From Clusia tigrina (taxonomy: Eukaryota; Arthropoda; Insecta; Diptera; Clusiidae), in assembly GCA_920105625.2 (NCBI GenBank), contig OV050031.1, forward strand, positions 127,256,275 through 127,320,274: a stretch of DNA of 64,000 nucleotides, given 5' to 3'. The notes beneath the pieces are model-generated. The model made no database searches and was not told where the DNA came from. It saw only the letters and a list, made by a program, of their open reading frames with translations. A program made the translations under genes and the position numbers. Of this stretch, positions 33,857 through 44,420 are shown piece by piece; positions within the stretch are counted from its first letter, which is position 1, and each line of letters opens with the position of its first letter.

Positions 33857-36353
33857 TTTTTTTTTTTTTTTTTTTATTACAAGAATTTATTATTTATTGA
33901 ATTTGCTTAAATTAAGCCTAACAATAAGTATATCAAATCTTAAAACTAGTCACTAAAAAATAATTTTAACCCAAATTGTATTTGGCCATCAAAATTTCGG
34001 TTCTGCTTCGCTCTTCAAAAGGCCGGAAGGTCTCTTCTCTGCAGGCGGGATCGGCTTATCGGTTTTGCGAGGGATTTAGCTAGTGGATTCGGGTGATTTT
34101 TCAGTTTTGCTATGTATATCTGCTTTCTAGCATTTATTTCTGTTATAACTGTTGGTATTTTCAGGTCTTTGTGAATATTTTCGTTACGCATGTACCATGG
34201 AGCACCTGTTATTAACCTAAGTATCTTCGACTGAAACCTTTGAATTATGGCAATGTTAGAAGCGGATGCATTACCCCACAGTTGAATCCCGTACAACCAT
34301 ATCGGCTTAATAACTGCATTGTATAGGAGGCTTTTGTATTCTAGGCTTAAGGTAGATTTGTGGTTTATTAGCCAATGCAGCTTGGCGACCTTCAACTTCA
34401 TATTTAAAATTTTAGTTGAAATGTGCGTACGCCAAGTTAAGCGCCTGTCTAAATGAATGCCGAGATAGGTGACTTCATTAGCTTGTGGAATCTCAATATT
34501 ATTGAGCCGAATGGCTGGGCACGTACCAGGCCTCAAAGAGAATGTTACGTTTTTGCTTTTTTGCTCATTGACTTTTATACGCCACATTCCTAACCATTCT
34601 TCTACCCTAACTAAGTGCTCTTGTAGAGCTCTCGACGCCTTTATCGGACATTTATTGCAACTGAGTATGGCGGTATCATCCGCAAATGTTGAAATTAGCG
34701 TGCTTTCACTTATAGGAGTATCAGATGTGAATATTACATATAATGTAGGGCCTAGAACGCTACCTTGGGGCACACCGGCTAAAATTGGAAAATCTTCGGA
34801 AATGAATTCGTTTACTTTTACCCTGAAACGTCTATTGGATAAATAAGACTCAAGAATTTTATGATAGCTTTTTGGAAGAAACTTTTTGATTTTGAACATC
34901 AGTCCTTGATGCCATACCTTATCAAATGCTTGAGCCACGTCAAGGAATATTGCAGAGCAAAACTCCCCGAGTTCAAATGCTTTTCTTATTTCATTTGAAA
35001 TTCGATTGACTTGCTCAATAGTGCTGTGCTTTTCGCGAAAACCGAATTGGTGTTGCGGTATTACGCTATGTTCATGAAGAAAAGCAGATAGTTTCTTTAA
35101 TAGTAGTTTCTCAAACAATTTTGAAAGGCAAGGCAACAGGCTGATAGGTCTATATGATGACGGTAGCGTTGCGTCTTTTCCAGGTTTAGCTATCATACAT
35201 ATCTGAGACTTCTTCCATGCATTCGGATAGTAACCGATGCCCAAGATTGCGTTAAAAAGCTTACAGAGAAATGCTGATGCAGAATCTGGTAACTGTTTTA
35301 GCATTTTCGGGGTAATATTATCGAATCCAGGTGATTTTTTTGGATTCAGTTGTTTAATTTGTTTGGTTATTTCTGGAAGGGAAATTTTAATAGGCTGAGC
35401 AATCTCAGTACTGCAAGGTAAGGCAGGCAGTGCAAAGGAGTTTGTAGCCATATTCGGCTGGAACACGTTGCATAGATGTTGTGCAAAGCAGAGTGCTTTT
35501 TCTTGATCGCTTTGAGCCCACGCGCCGTTCGGGTTTCTTATAGGTTTTACACCTTCCATTGGAGGCTTAAAGTTTTTAGATGCCTTCCAAAGGGAATACC
35601 TTTCGGTAGAATTTGGGGTTACCTTCTTCAGGTACTCTTTTAGGTTTTTATCTTCCTCCTTTGTAAGAGCATCATTAAGCGCCCTTTCGGCTGCTTTAAG
35701 ATTGTATTTAGAGATGGGTGAGCGATGTTTCTGCCATTCTCGGCGCAGCCGTCGTTTCTGTGCTACAAGTTTTTCAATTTGGCTATTTGTACAGGCATAC
35801 TTGCACTTTCTAGAAGTATTTTTTGGCGTTGCCAATACGGCTGCAGTCGCTAGCATGGAGTTGAAAATATCAATATTATTATCTATATCATCTGCATGTT
35901 TTACCTCAACTCTTGTAGAGATATGACTACTAATATACTTTTTGTATTTTAACCAATCGGTTTGGTTGGTCCCTAGGCGAAACTGTGGGCTTGTATATTC
36001 TGGTTGTTCATAAAGGTTGATTATTACAGGCGAGTGATCAGAGGACAGATCGACACAGGTTTCCGCTGATACTAAAGACCTATCTATATTTTTAGAAATA
36101 GCAAAATCAATAAGATCAGGAATTTTCTTTGGGTCTGTTGGCCAATAAGTGGGCTGTCCTGGTGAGACAAAATCGTATTTACTATGTCTGTTAGTTATTG
36201 CATTATACAATTGTCGGCCTTTTGGATTAATTAGGCGAGAGCCCCAGTGTTTATGTTTCGCATTATAATCACCGCCAGCTAGAAATCTATCACCAAGGGA
36301 ATCAAAAAGTTCTTTAAATTGAGTTTCTGTTACAGTAAAACGGGGTGGGCAGT
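33857..36353 (-). mobile_element. J2 LINE, Jockey clade, long copy
   Basis: A 2497-bp insertion on the minus strand in the J1 3' UTR, present only in S2. The 10-bp target duplication ACCCCAATAT is at 33847-33856 and 36354-36363; S1 and S3 have the single empty site. The 3' end is a run of T on this strand (poly-A). It is truncated inside the endonuclease domain, so ORF1 and the first part of ORF2 are missing. The frame is otherwise undamaged, so the family was active recently. Confidence 0.95.
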
Positions 36354-36426
36354 ACCCCAATATACTTGGAAGGAAACTAAAACACACTATGACCACGTCT
36401 CGCTTGAAGAGCAGATCTACCACCAT
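34015..36426 (-). CDS. J2 ORF2: endonuclease (partial) and reverse transcriptase, 803 aa
   Basis: The first 24 codons come from the flanking J1 3' UTR in antisense; LINE sequence begins at residue 25 (YCPPRF). The endonuclease remainder spans 25-165, with GDYN near 52-55 and the SSDHSPV catalytic block near 129. RT spans roughly 400-680: KKSPGFDNITPKML, YRPISLLPCLSKLFEKL, FLDVAQAFDKVWHQ, AGVPQGSVLGP and FADDTAIL near 580. The C-terminal region has YLGIHLDRRLTWRTHI and YGIQLWGNAS. No stop interrupts it. The N-terminal endonuclease catalytic residues are lost, so autonomous movement is unlikely, though RT could still work if expressed. Confidence 0.93.
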   Translation of the reverse strand: MVVDLLFKRDVVIVCFSFLPSILGYCPPRFTVTETQFKELFDSLGDRFLAGGDYNAKHKHWGSRLINPKGRQLYNAITNRHSKYDFVSPGQPTYWPTDPKKIPDLIDFAISKNIDRSLVSAETCVDLSSDHSPVIINLYEQPEYTSPQFRLGTNQTDWLKYKKYISSHISTRVEVKHADDIDNNIDIFNSMLATAAVLATPKNTSRKCKYACTNSQIEKLVAQKRRLRREWQKHRSPISKYNLKAAERALNDALTKEEDKNLKEYLKKVTPNSTERYSLWKASKNFKPPMEGVKPIRNPNGAWAQSDQEKALCFAQHLCNVFQPNMATNSFALPALPCSTEIAQPIKISLPEITKQIKQLNPKKSPGFDNITPKMLKQLPDSASAFLCKLFNAILGIGYYPNAWKKSQICMIAKPGKDATLPSSYRPISLLPCLSKLFEKLLLKKLSAFLHEHSVIPQHQFGFREKHSTIEQVNRISNEIRKAFELGEFCSAIFLDVAQAFDKVWHQGLMFKIKKFLPKSYHKILESYLSNRRFRVKVNEFISEDFPILAGVPQGSVLGPTLYVIFTSDTPISESTLISTFADDTAILSCNKCPIKASRALQEHLVRVEEWLGMWRIKVNEQKSKNVTFSLRPGTCPAIRLNNIEIPQANEVTYLGIHLDRRLTWRTHISTKILNMKLKVAKLHWLINHKSTLSLEYKSLLYNAVIKPIWLYGIQLWGNASASNIAIIQRFQSKILRLITGAPWYMRNENIHKDLKIPTVITEINARKQIYIAKLKNHPNPLAKSLAKPISRSRLQRRDLPAF

Positions 36427-36659
36427 CGTAATTTTGTATATTTACTTATTATTATCTTATTTCTGTTCCTCACTCTATATTTATTATTTTCCTAAAATAA
36501 TAAGTGTTCAATAAAATCTTCTCTCCGTACAGTTGTAAGGAGGATGATACATTATTCTCTAGTTTTAAGATATAATTACTTATTGTAAGTCTCTTTATAT
36601 GTATAATTACATTATTTACATTATACAATTATGCAATAAATACTAACTAGTAAAAAAAA
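36354..36659 (+). pseudogene. J1 3' UTR, S2 copy (right of J2)
   Basis: Continuation of J1 after J2, ending in the same short poly(A) as S1 25788 and S3 63317. In antisense it supplies the first 24 codons of the J2 frame. Confidence 0.8.
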
Positions 36660-38470
36660 TATTATAAATTCACGATGCTCTGCTCAACGCATATCTCCAA
36701 TACTTGCACGGGTAGTGCAAGTTTGATTAGGTTAGCATGACGACCTTCGAAGTGGTTTCAAGTTGGTAGCTCGAAACAAATCGGAGCTAGCTTATAATAC
36801 GAAAGCTCATTTTTCGGATCTGTTGGACCTACACCAGTCTTGTGTTAATGAAATATTTCCCCGGGGTGTATGAAAACTGGCCATCGTTTCGCAACATGTT
36901 TACGGCGGTATACAGACATTAACCCGCTTAAACTCAGCGCTGGCCAAAAATTGTATCATCTCCGATACAAACCTGTCGAAAAAGTTTGAGCAATTGTTAA
37001 GCAATATTCGTTGAACAATGAGAACTTTAACCTGGCATGGAATGCATTGAAAGAAATATCAAGTCAATTTTGAATCTCAATCATATCAGTTTTCAAAATA
37101 GCGGATTCTCTGTTTGTCTTAGCTTCGCAAGGCTTTTCGACGGAGAATTGGGAAACAATACTAGGTTTTATCCTAAAGCCCTGTCCCTATAGAAACCATC
37201 CTTTAGTTTCCATAAGGATCGTCCAAAGTGGCATCAGTTGAATGCGTTCCTTAGCAGCAGATTCGGAGTTGTGAAGTGTAAAGCCATTGAAGCGAATATT
37301 TCCTCAAAATAAGGGTCATAGCAAGGTCCCAATCTATCACACTGGGAAGTATTCTTGTCCAATCTGTCGCGGTGTTCATGCGATCAGATATTAAAAAATG
37401 TATATGCCAGAAATTTAAAAATGTATCCAGGCATGTTAGGTTGAAAGTGGTTAGAGAAAATCGGTTTGAGAAAATTGTTTAGCCTTCTCCCACATGAAAT
37501 AAAAATGCTCACATTACCAGAAAAAGGTCACTCGATGGGATGTGCAGAATGGTAGCTTTCCGAATCCGCAGCAGAAAGCGGCAACTTGCAGCCCTGCTCA
37601 TCAAAGCTAGCATAAAGTCCACAAGTGCAGTCTCTGGTCACCACCAACGAAGGAAAAATTCTACTCCACACTACTCTTGTCTCCATAGAGCATATTGTGG
37701 AACTTCACAATATACGACCTCCCATCGACCAAGATTCCCAAATAAATTCATCACATCAAATGTATAGACTTGGCTATGTGCCCCCAGAACGCGTCAAAGA
37801 ACTCAAACACAAGCAATAGTAGATCCGTTATTAACCAAATTTGTTCCCACTTCCATAGTTGAACAGCATGTTAATAACTTCCTATAGTGGACTAACACTC
37901 TGTTCTTTGGTCCGCTAGATACACCTTCGCTCACTAGGAAAACAATAGTACGGCTCAGATACACTGTAACGTTGGCAATAATACCTGCCTCCACAGTGTC
38001 GAATATCTTGTTGATTTGAGTACATGAGGATGCAAGGGTGAGGAATTGGTATCCAAATTTATATGGAGCAACGGCCCTTCATAGCTTCAACGTCCAAAAG
38101 GAGTATGGCCTAGACCCGGCACTCCTCCTACTCTACCAACTGAGTATAGGAAAGTGGAAATGAGGCACTATCTGGAAATGCTGGCTGGTATTATCGACCT
38201 CATTGTAGAGCAAAATCGACACTTCCCTCATAGAAAGAACTCTCTGTTAATGCTCAATACCTTTCTCCACCAACATTTCAGCCGGCGATGGAAAGATGAA
38301 TGCTTGAAGGAGCTGCATAAACGATACTAGTGGCGCTACACCCACAAGAAGCTGGAAAGGAACCTTCGTCCCTCCGAATGGCGCCTAGTTCGGGTACCTA
38401 CACTGCATCGCGGACACGACGGGTGGATGTTGGCACGCAGTCGCGTATTTTCACCAGACCTGATGTGAAA
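36660..38470 (+). pseudogene. BEL-3 relic, S2 copy, with integrase C-terminal end
   Basis: Gag and protease traces as in S1 (protease 37625-37819). From 37925 the sequence is unique. About 38090-38460 encodes the BEL C-terminal region in broken frames (FSRRWKDECLKELHKRY, then PSEWRLVRVPTLHRGHDG), matching the DUF5641 pattern. RT, RNase H and the integrase core are missing, so BEL-3 has a large internal deletion close to 37925. Confidence 0.68.
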
Positions 38471-38970
38471 CTGTGAGTCCTGCCAGTCGTATAAATCACG
38501 GAGCGCCGAATCAATTCCTCGTTTCCGCCTGCCCACTCTATTTGCAGAAAATAAAAAACCTTCCCACCTGTTTTTTTAGGTTACAGCTGAGTCCAACTGT
38601 GCCACCTAACCCATGCTATTTTGTACTGCCGTGGGATCTTCGTGATGGACCCGAAGCAACGAAATGGCGACAAGCGCACAAATACTGCATGGCAGGTTCG
38701 CATACCACCGCCCTCTGCCCATCGACAAACCGATATAAGATATGCACCCGGATGAGTCAGGACCTGAAGTCATTTTCCGAGGCGTCGTATACAGGCCGGC
38801 CAGAATACTCCTAAAAAAAGACCCGTCGGCCTCAATGTGATATATGCGTGACCCCTGCAAGCGGTCCGCGGTATGAACACACCTGCTGACAATTGGCTGA
38901 TGAAAGGTTTCGCGCGTCCAGCACGGAAAGGTCCCAAGCAATACTCTATAAAACAAATTACATAACAAAT
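38471..38970 (+). pseudogene. Possible BEL gag zinc-knuckle fragment
   Basis: Plus-strand frames contain MDPKQRNGDKRTN and, one frame over, HKYCMAGSHTTALCPSTNRY. This resembles the C-x2-C-x3-G/S-H-x4-C knuckles of fly BEL gag proteins, with some Cys lost. The frame shifts within a few codons. I cannot tell whether this is part of BEL-3 or another element. Confidence 0.4.
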
Positions 38971-39639
38971 AATTTTATATACCAAAAGAAAAAACATTGG
39001 AATAAAGTGAATTAGCATTTGAATTAAACATGCATAAAGAAATTAAAATGGGTAATTTGAAATGCGTGGTTCTTTTTGATAGAAGTAGCAAATTTAACAT
39101 TGTGAATAACAGTGACTATAAATCTTTAAACAAAGTCAGCTTTTTATACCCTTTACGTTTAAAAAGTTAAAAAGTTAATTTTGTGCTTTTGAGAAGGGTT
39201 GCAATTTCAAGCAGGAGGAGTGATAGGTACGGACATAAATATACAGATATGATCAGAATCACTTTCTAATCAATTTTGATTTTATCCGTCCGACTTTCCA
39301 TCGTCCGTCTGTCCGTCTGTGGCCACATTTTTTCTACACCGTTAGAGTTATCTTAATGAAATTTTGCAAAAGCATAGTCTGGACAGAGACAGATTGCTAT
39401 ATGGGCTATAGCGATGCAGATTGCTATGTGGGCCGATTTGGACAAAGACCACGCCTACCTCCCATATAAAGAACCTTTTCACCTTCTCTAAATAGTCAAC
39501 TTCGATCCAATTGACGGAATCGTTACGCAATTTGGCAGTTATGGAGATGTGGGTCCTACTAAACACTGTACAAGAAGTGGATGGTATATGTTAATTGCCA
39601 TGTCCACTATTAACAAATGTTAATAACTGAAGATCTGTT
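38971..39639. other. AT-rich noncoding tail with CCGTCTGTCCGTCTGT motif
   Basis: No coding sequence. Near 39120-39330 the order TTTTTATACCCTTT, GATATGATCAGAATCA, CCGTCTGTCCGTCTGT resembles a noncoding dispersed repeat widespread in fly genomes. The family assignment is uncertain. Confidence 0.45.
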
Positions 39640-40430
39640 AGAGATATACGGTCGAAATGTTACGGGAAGGAACATGTGGACTTTATAAAGCTTTCTGCAA
39701 CAAATGGGGCTGATCAGAGAAAAGACACGCCCACTTTTGATATAGGGAACTTTAGGGTCTAATATTAAAATTAGCCTAGCTATGCTCGTATTGATGCCAG
39801 CGGAATAAAAATCTCCGGAAATATACATGGGGTCCATAACAGTGTGTGTGCAGAATATGGAGATCATAATACTACTGCCACGCCCACAACCAAATAAAAA
39901 TCATTTCTCGATTCCTATTAAAGGTTCATTAACGAAATTTCACAGGAAGGTTGCAGGTACTAACATTAACCATCACACAAAAAATGGGCGTGTTGTTTTT
40001 ACAGCCACGCCCATTATTGACATATTATTATAAGGTACGACCTACACAATATTTTTGGACGAAATTTTATATTAGTACGTGTATGGACCCTACAAAATTC
40101 AGGGTCGATCAGATGAAGGATACGCCTCCTCCCATATAATTTACTTTGGGGACCTCACTTGCAAGCACCGTATCTATGCTTCTAGGGATGATGTATAAAT
40201 ACAAATTGGTAGCTGTGTAAATTGAGTCTGTACTATCATGCATTCCAAATACTAGCAAATTATTAATTTTGCCACGCCCACAATTAACCAAAATTCATTA
40301 CTAGGGGCCTATGAAATATTTATGAACGAAATTTCTCAGGAAGGTTGCGGCTACTAACATTAAACACCTCACAAAAAATGGCCGTGTTTATTAACATATT
40401 AATATAACTTACTAACTATACAATATTTTT
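39640..40430. repeat. Two-unit tandem repeat, about 390 bp, across the A/B border
   Basis: Shared blocks recur 391 bases apart: GAAATTTC.CAGGAAGGTTGC at about 39936 and 40327, GCCACGCCCACAA at about 39877 and 40269, and CACAAAAAATGG after each. Units are diverged (about 20%). The A-to-B transition at 40036/40037, as defined by the window start, lies inside it. Confidence 0.6.
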
Positions 40431-40834
40431 GGACTATATTTTTATATTAGTAGTTATATTGACCCTATAACGCCACACAAATGATTTATAAAGAAAACAT
40501 CCCCATATTGAACTCGCACGCACAAGGAAAGGTAAAGGCTATTTCAAAGTCGGTCTAATCCGACTTCAGAATTCTTTACTCGTTAATGCTTCCACTGTTA
40601 CTATTGAAATTCACGATGTACACACTACAATGAACAAAGATTACGACATCCCGCGCAGAAAATTGAAATGTTCTGCGCATGTAGCACAAATGACGTCACG
40701 CTAAGGTAAAGTGTATAAAAATAGCATTTTCTCTTCGTGCATTGGTATTTTGAGGAATTCCTATATTAAGTAATCTTATTCTACATCTTAAAATAAGTTT
40801 TTCACTTTTTCTTTTGTTTTATATTTTAATTGCA
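40431..40834. other. AT-rich noncoding arm, unit B
   Basis: Counterpart of 395-784 with a handful of substitutions. The GAAGTCGG hairpin has one arm base changed (AAAGTCGG). The empty J2 target ATATTTTAAT is intact near 40821-40830. Confidence 0.6.
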
Positions 40835-41051
40835 GGGTTGCCAACTCTCACACAATGACTTTTTTGTACGAAATGATTATTTTTACGTATGAAGCAATTT
40901 GTTATATATAAAATTTAAATAAACAGAGCAAAAATAAAGATTTTTTGTTTATTTATCAATAATTTCGAATGAAATTGAAGTGATTTGTTATATAAAAATA
41001 GTTCTTTTTAAATTATTTAGTCAATTTAATTTCAGACAAAGTTGGCAACCC
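40835..41051. mobile_element. MITE, unit B copy
   Basis: Same 217-bp element and same 12-bp inverted ends as 1691-1907, with almost no change. Confidence 0.7.
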
Positions 41052-42394
41052 GTGACAAACTATGCCCTTGGACAAATTACGCCATCTAACGGGACATCAT
41101 GCCCATATCGTAATCTTTCTTTTTAATAATTCTTTATATGCTCCTTATGATTATTTATGAAGAAAGCATCCCCATGGTTGAACTCGCACGCACATCCGAA
41201 GTCGGTCTAACCCGACTTAAGACTTCTATGCTCGTTTAAATAAAATTTATGTCTTATTGAATTTGCCAATGGTAAATAGCAATTTGACAGCTTTATTGAA
41301 GTTGGTGATAAATTACTTATTATTAACTTTTTCATTGTACCATCGAAATGTAGAGATTTCGACCTGGTGATCGGTGGATTATTTATAATGAAAATTGGCA
41401 AAGTGCGTGAACTAATCGAAAATTAACAGCCAGAAAAATCTGAATCAACAAATATGGAAATGAATATAGTTTTGAAGGGCAAATTTCGTAGGTTACTATT
41501 AAGTAAAAGATAAGTTGTGGATCAAGAATTTGAACACTGGTTAATGGCCAATATTGCATAAGTTGCATCGATTACAAAATCGTAAAATTTTTAGCACTGT
41601 CAATTTAAAAAATCATTTTTCATGTGCCCGTCACAGCATCGCATCTAAAATACACATCCTTCTGAATCCATAGCGGGCAGTATCAATTTCGGAAAATACC
41701 ATTCGATTCATTAAACTCTCCAAGTGTATTCCAATACCAGGACAATCAACCAGTATCACCATCTCCAGTGAAGGTTGAAGTTCTTCTGAGATATAAGATG
41801 CCACAAAACTTAGAGCAAATGGAACGTTTCCTTGGTTGGTCGGCTGGTTGTAGCTGGAATGATCCTTCATCCAATTAGCGCAGGTGCGGCGTTTTGATAC
41901 CGCTCTTTTGCAACTGGAATATTATTGTATGCCGGTCATTATAGCTAGTTGCAGAGATTTAAGAACGTTAGAATTTCCCCTATCTTGCATCTCGCAATCT
42001 CGTCAATGTTTTTTAAATTGGTTTGCCAAGTGCAAATACAGTAAATAGAGAATATGCGACATTCCACCGGCAGGGTAGAAAATCTTGAAATGTTGATTCA
42101 TTCTCAAAGAATAACAAATGTGGCAATCACAAAATTTTAGATGTTTATAATGTTGGCATCCTTTCTTTGTGGATTTTATTTGCCTTAATTTGATTATGCT
42201 TTTCTTAATTATTTTGCTATTACCTTCGTACATTTGTGTACACAACTATGTTTTGATTCATATTTTCTATATTAATAGGGAATCATAAATGTCAACATAT
42301 AATAATTTTAAGTGAAATGATTATCCTTTGATTTTTTCTTACATTTATAGATTTCTTAATATAATGTTGGTCAGTCAGTTGTTGGTAGTCCTGA
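41052..42394. other. AT-rich spacer, unit B, no gene recognised
   Basis: Counterpart of 1908-3249 with about 1% differences. The second hairpin copy is near 41198-41218. Confidence 0.5.
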
Positions 42395-42995
42395 GTGGAG
42401 ATCTCTAACCGGGCAATTCCCCAGTTAAAGTGGGCAATACCAATGCTGATACAGGGAGTCGTACCTTTGCGTCGAGGGGTGAACCCACAATCAAGTCACA
42501 CGCCTTTGTCACCTGTGCATGCACGGTACGCGTGGGGAGTCGCAAGCATCGTTCTAGTCGGTCGGAAATATAGGACCCTTCCGATCCAGGATCGATCAAA
42601 GCCCGGGCCATATAATTGACTCCGTGATGCCAATATTGATGATGGCAGTTCCCAGAAGAACCCGTTTCGGGAGTCGAAAACGGGATTGATATGGACCGGA
42701 TCGTCCCTGGACTGATGCGGGCACCAATTGTGCAGCTTGGGACGATGATGGTGCAGCCGGTTGCGCATACCTGGTGGTAGTATTGGGTATATTTTGTCAT
42801 ATTTTACCTCGCGGAGGTATCGGTCGTCTTTGGGCATTAGTGCTTCGTTCGAGTCGCGACTCCCTGTGGTGCATGTTGTGATGCCGTTCCCGAGATGAGA
42901 ATCATGAAAGTCGACTTCCACAATACGCCACGCGATGGTCGAGCCCCAGGCAGTTCGCACACAGATTGTGGCTTCGCACCAATTCCCATCGCTCT
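42395..42995 (-). pseudogene. BEL-2 protease relic, unit B
   Basis: Same fragment as 3250-3850. The frame 42405-42800 retains ARALIDPGSEGSYISDRL, with a few substitutions. Frame damage is the same as in A. Confidence 0.75.
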
Positions 42996-43185
42996 GTGAC
43001 AGTGGCGTTTATAAATGAAGGGCAATTTTGAACGTGATGGAGCTATTGCGCGCAGATCTGGCACCCCTTTGGGTTGACCCTTATTTGATGAGTCTGTACG
43101 CGATTTGAACGGAGCGTATTCGGGTGCATCCCCACCGGAGGCCGCGATGAGATCGCCCTCGCAACAAGCGTAATGCCCGGAGAAA

Positions 43186-43704
43186 GGAGCAGAGCGGCTG
43201 TTGAGTGGTCTAGTGGTAAGACACCTACACCGACTGCGCACACGCGTACTGCAGACTCCCGAATTACCGGAATGTACAAGGTAATGAAACCCGCTGTAGG
43301 GTGGTTAGCTGACAAGACAACGACACACCACCGCAAAATAGCGTAATGCACGAGCACTGATAGAAGGGAGCAGAGATTCTCTTGAGTAGTCTAGTGGTAA
43401 GACACCTACAGCGACTGCGCACACGCGTAGTTTATACTCCTGAATTACCTGATTGAGAAAGGTAATAAACGCTGTAGGGTGGTGTGGTGGCAACACACCG
43501 GCACACCACAGCAAACAAGCGTAATGCACGAGCACTGAGAGAAGGGAGCAGAGCTGCTGTTGAGTGGTCTAGTGGTAAGACACCTACACCGACTGCGCAC
43601 ACGCGTACTGCAGAATCCCGAATTACCTGATTGAGAAAGGTACTAAACGCTGTAGAGTGGTTTGGTGCAAAGATACCGATACACCACCGCAAACAAGCGT
43701 GTAT
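43186..43704 (+). repeat. Tandem tRNA-like array, unit B
   Basis: Same three units as 4042-4560. The second A-box is changed (AGTAGTCTAGTGG); the first and third are intact (near 43206 and 43565). Confidence 0.6.
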
Positions 43705-43783
43705 CTACACAATTATTGGTGAGATCATACAATGCCATGCACGGACCGTTGTCTGCGCCTATAGCACCGCATTCAATTTATAC

Positions 43784-44152
43784 GCAAATATACCGCGCAA
43801 TGCTGTGTCAACCAAATGCACACACCGACCTACACACTAGTAAGCAGGTATGTATGTTGTACATATATATCTACTGAGCAGTGCCTAATGAAAAGGCTAT
43901 GATCTGTGTACACAGCAGTACACTAACAAAGTATAGGCGCGACAGGTACACATTACACTTACACCGCGCTATGATGTGTCAATGAGATGCACACACCGAC
44001 CTACACACGAGTATGCCGCTATGTATATGGTATATTATATGTACTGCGTAGTGCCTAATGAATAGGCTATGGTCTGTCTACAAATCAGCACACAAATAAG
44101 TGGGTATTGTTTATTCGCCTCTACGCAATTATGTAGCAATACATTTAATTAC
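43784..44152. repeat. Two-copy 170-bp tandem repeat, unit B
   Basis: Same as 4640-4995. It ends at the point where 413 bp are missing relative to A. Confidence 0.6.
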
Positions 44153-44420
44153 TATTAATAAAGATGGCTGTGCCTTGCTTAAAAAGATCATCCGATGCTG
44201 CTTCTCTCTGCCGTAGACGACATGACGTCGGGAATTCTCTCGACATCACGCTGCCCTTAACCGAGAGCAGCAGCATAGTGATATGGCATCAGGTCACAGC
44301 CATCTATAGAGGGGACTCGGCAGGAACAAGTATCATATCAAATTTGTTTGTGATATCGAAATCACCTCCATGCTGAGGTGTAGTCCCATACTTCTCCAAA
44401 ATTGTTTTTGTACTTCTATT
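44153..44420 (-). mobile_element. BEL-2 LTR remnant, unit B
   Basis: Only the distal part of the LTR seen in A remains. The primer-binding site, leader and proximal LTR are deleted; the break is near 44153 at ATTACTATTAATAAAGATGG. Confidence 0.5.

Larger units (their letters stand above)
27053..37924. repeat. S block, copy S2
   Basis: Second tandem S block, starting abruptly inside J1 ORF1. It lacks the gypsy element and carries the J2 LINE (33857-36353) with its own target duplication. Without J2 it is about 8.4 kb. It continues past the duplicated end (ACACC at 37921) into unique BEL-3 sequence, so S2 keeps the original right flank while S1 keeps the original left flank. Confidence 0.88.
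1..40036. repeat. Macro-repeat unit A (tandem, about 40 kb)
   Basis: Position 1 onward recurs from 40037 with about 1% substitutions, judged by eye. The offset between copies changes in steps: 40036 at the start, 39144 after a LINE present only in A, 38731 after a 413-bp segment missing in B, and about 37.4-37.9 kb through BEL-1. Each step matches a defined insertion or deletion, so this is one duplicated segment and not separate similar elements. Unit A contains two S blocks while B shows one. The left border lies before the window, so the real unit limits are unknown. Two haplotypes joined by the assembler would look the same. Confidence 0.9.
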
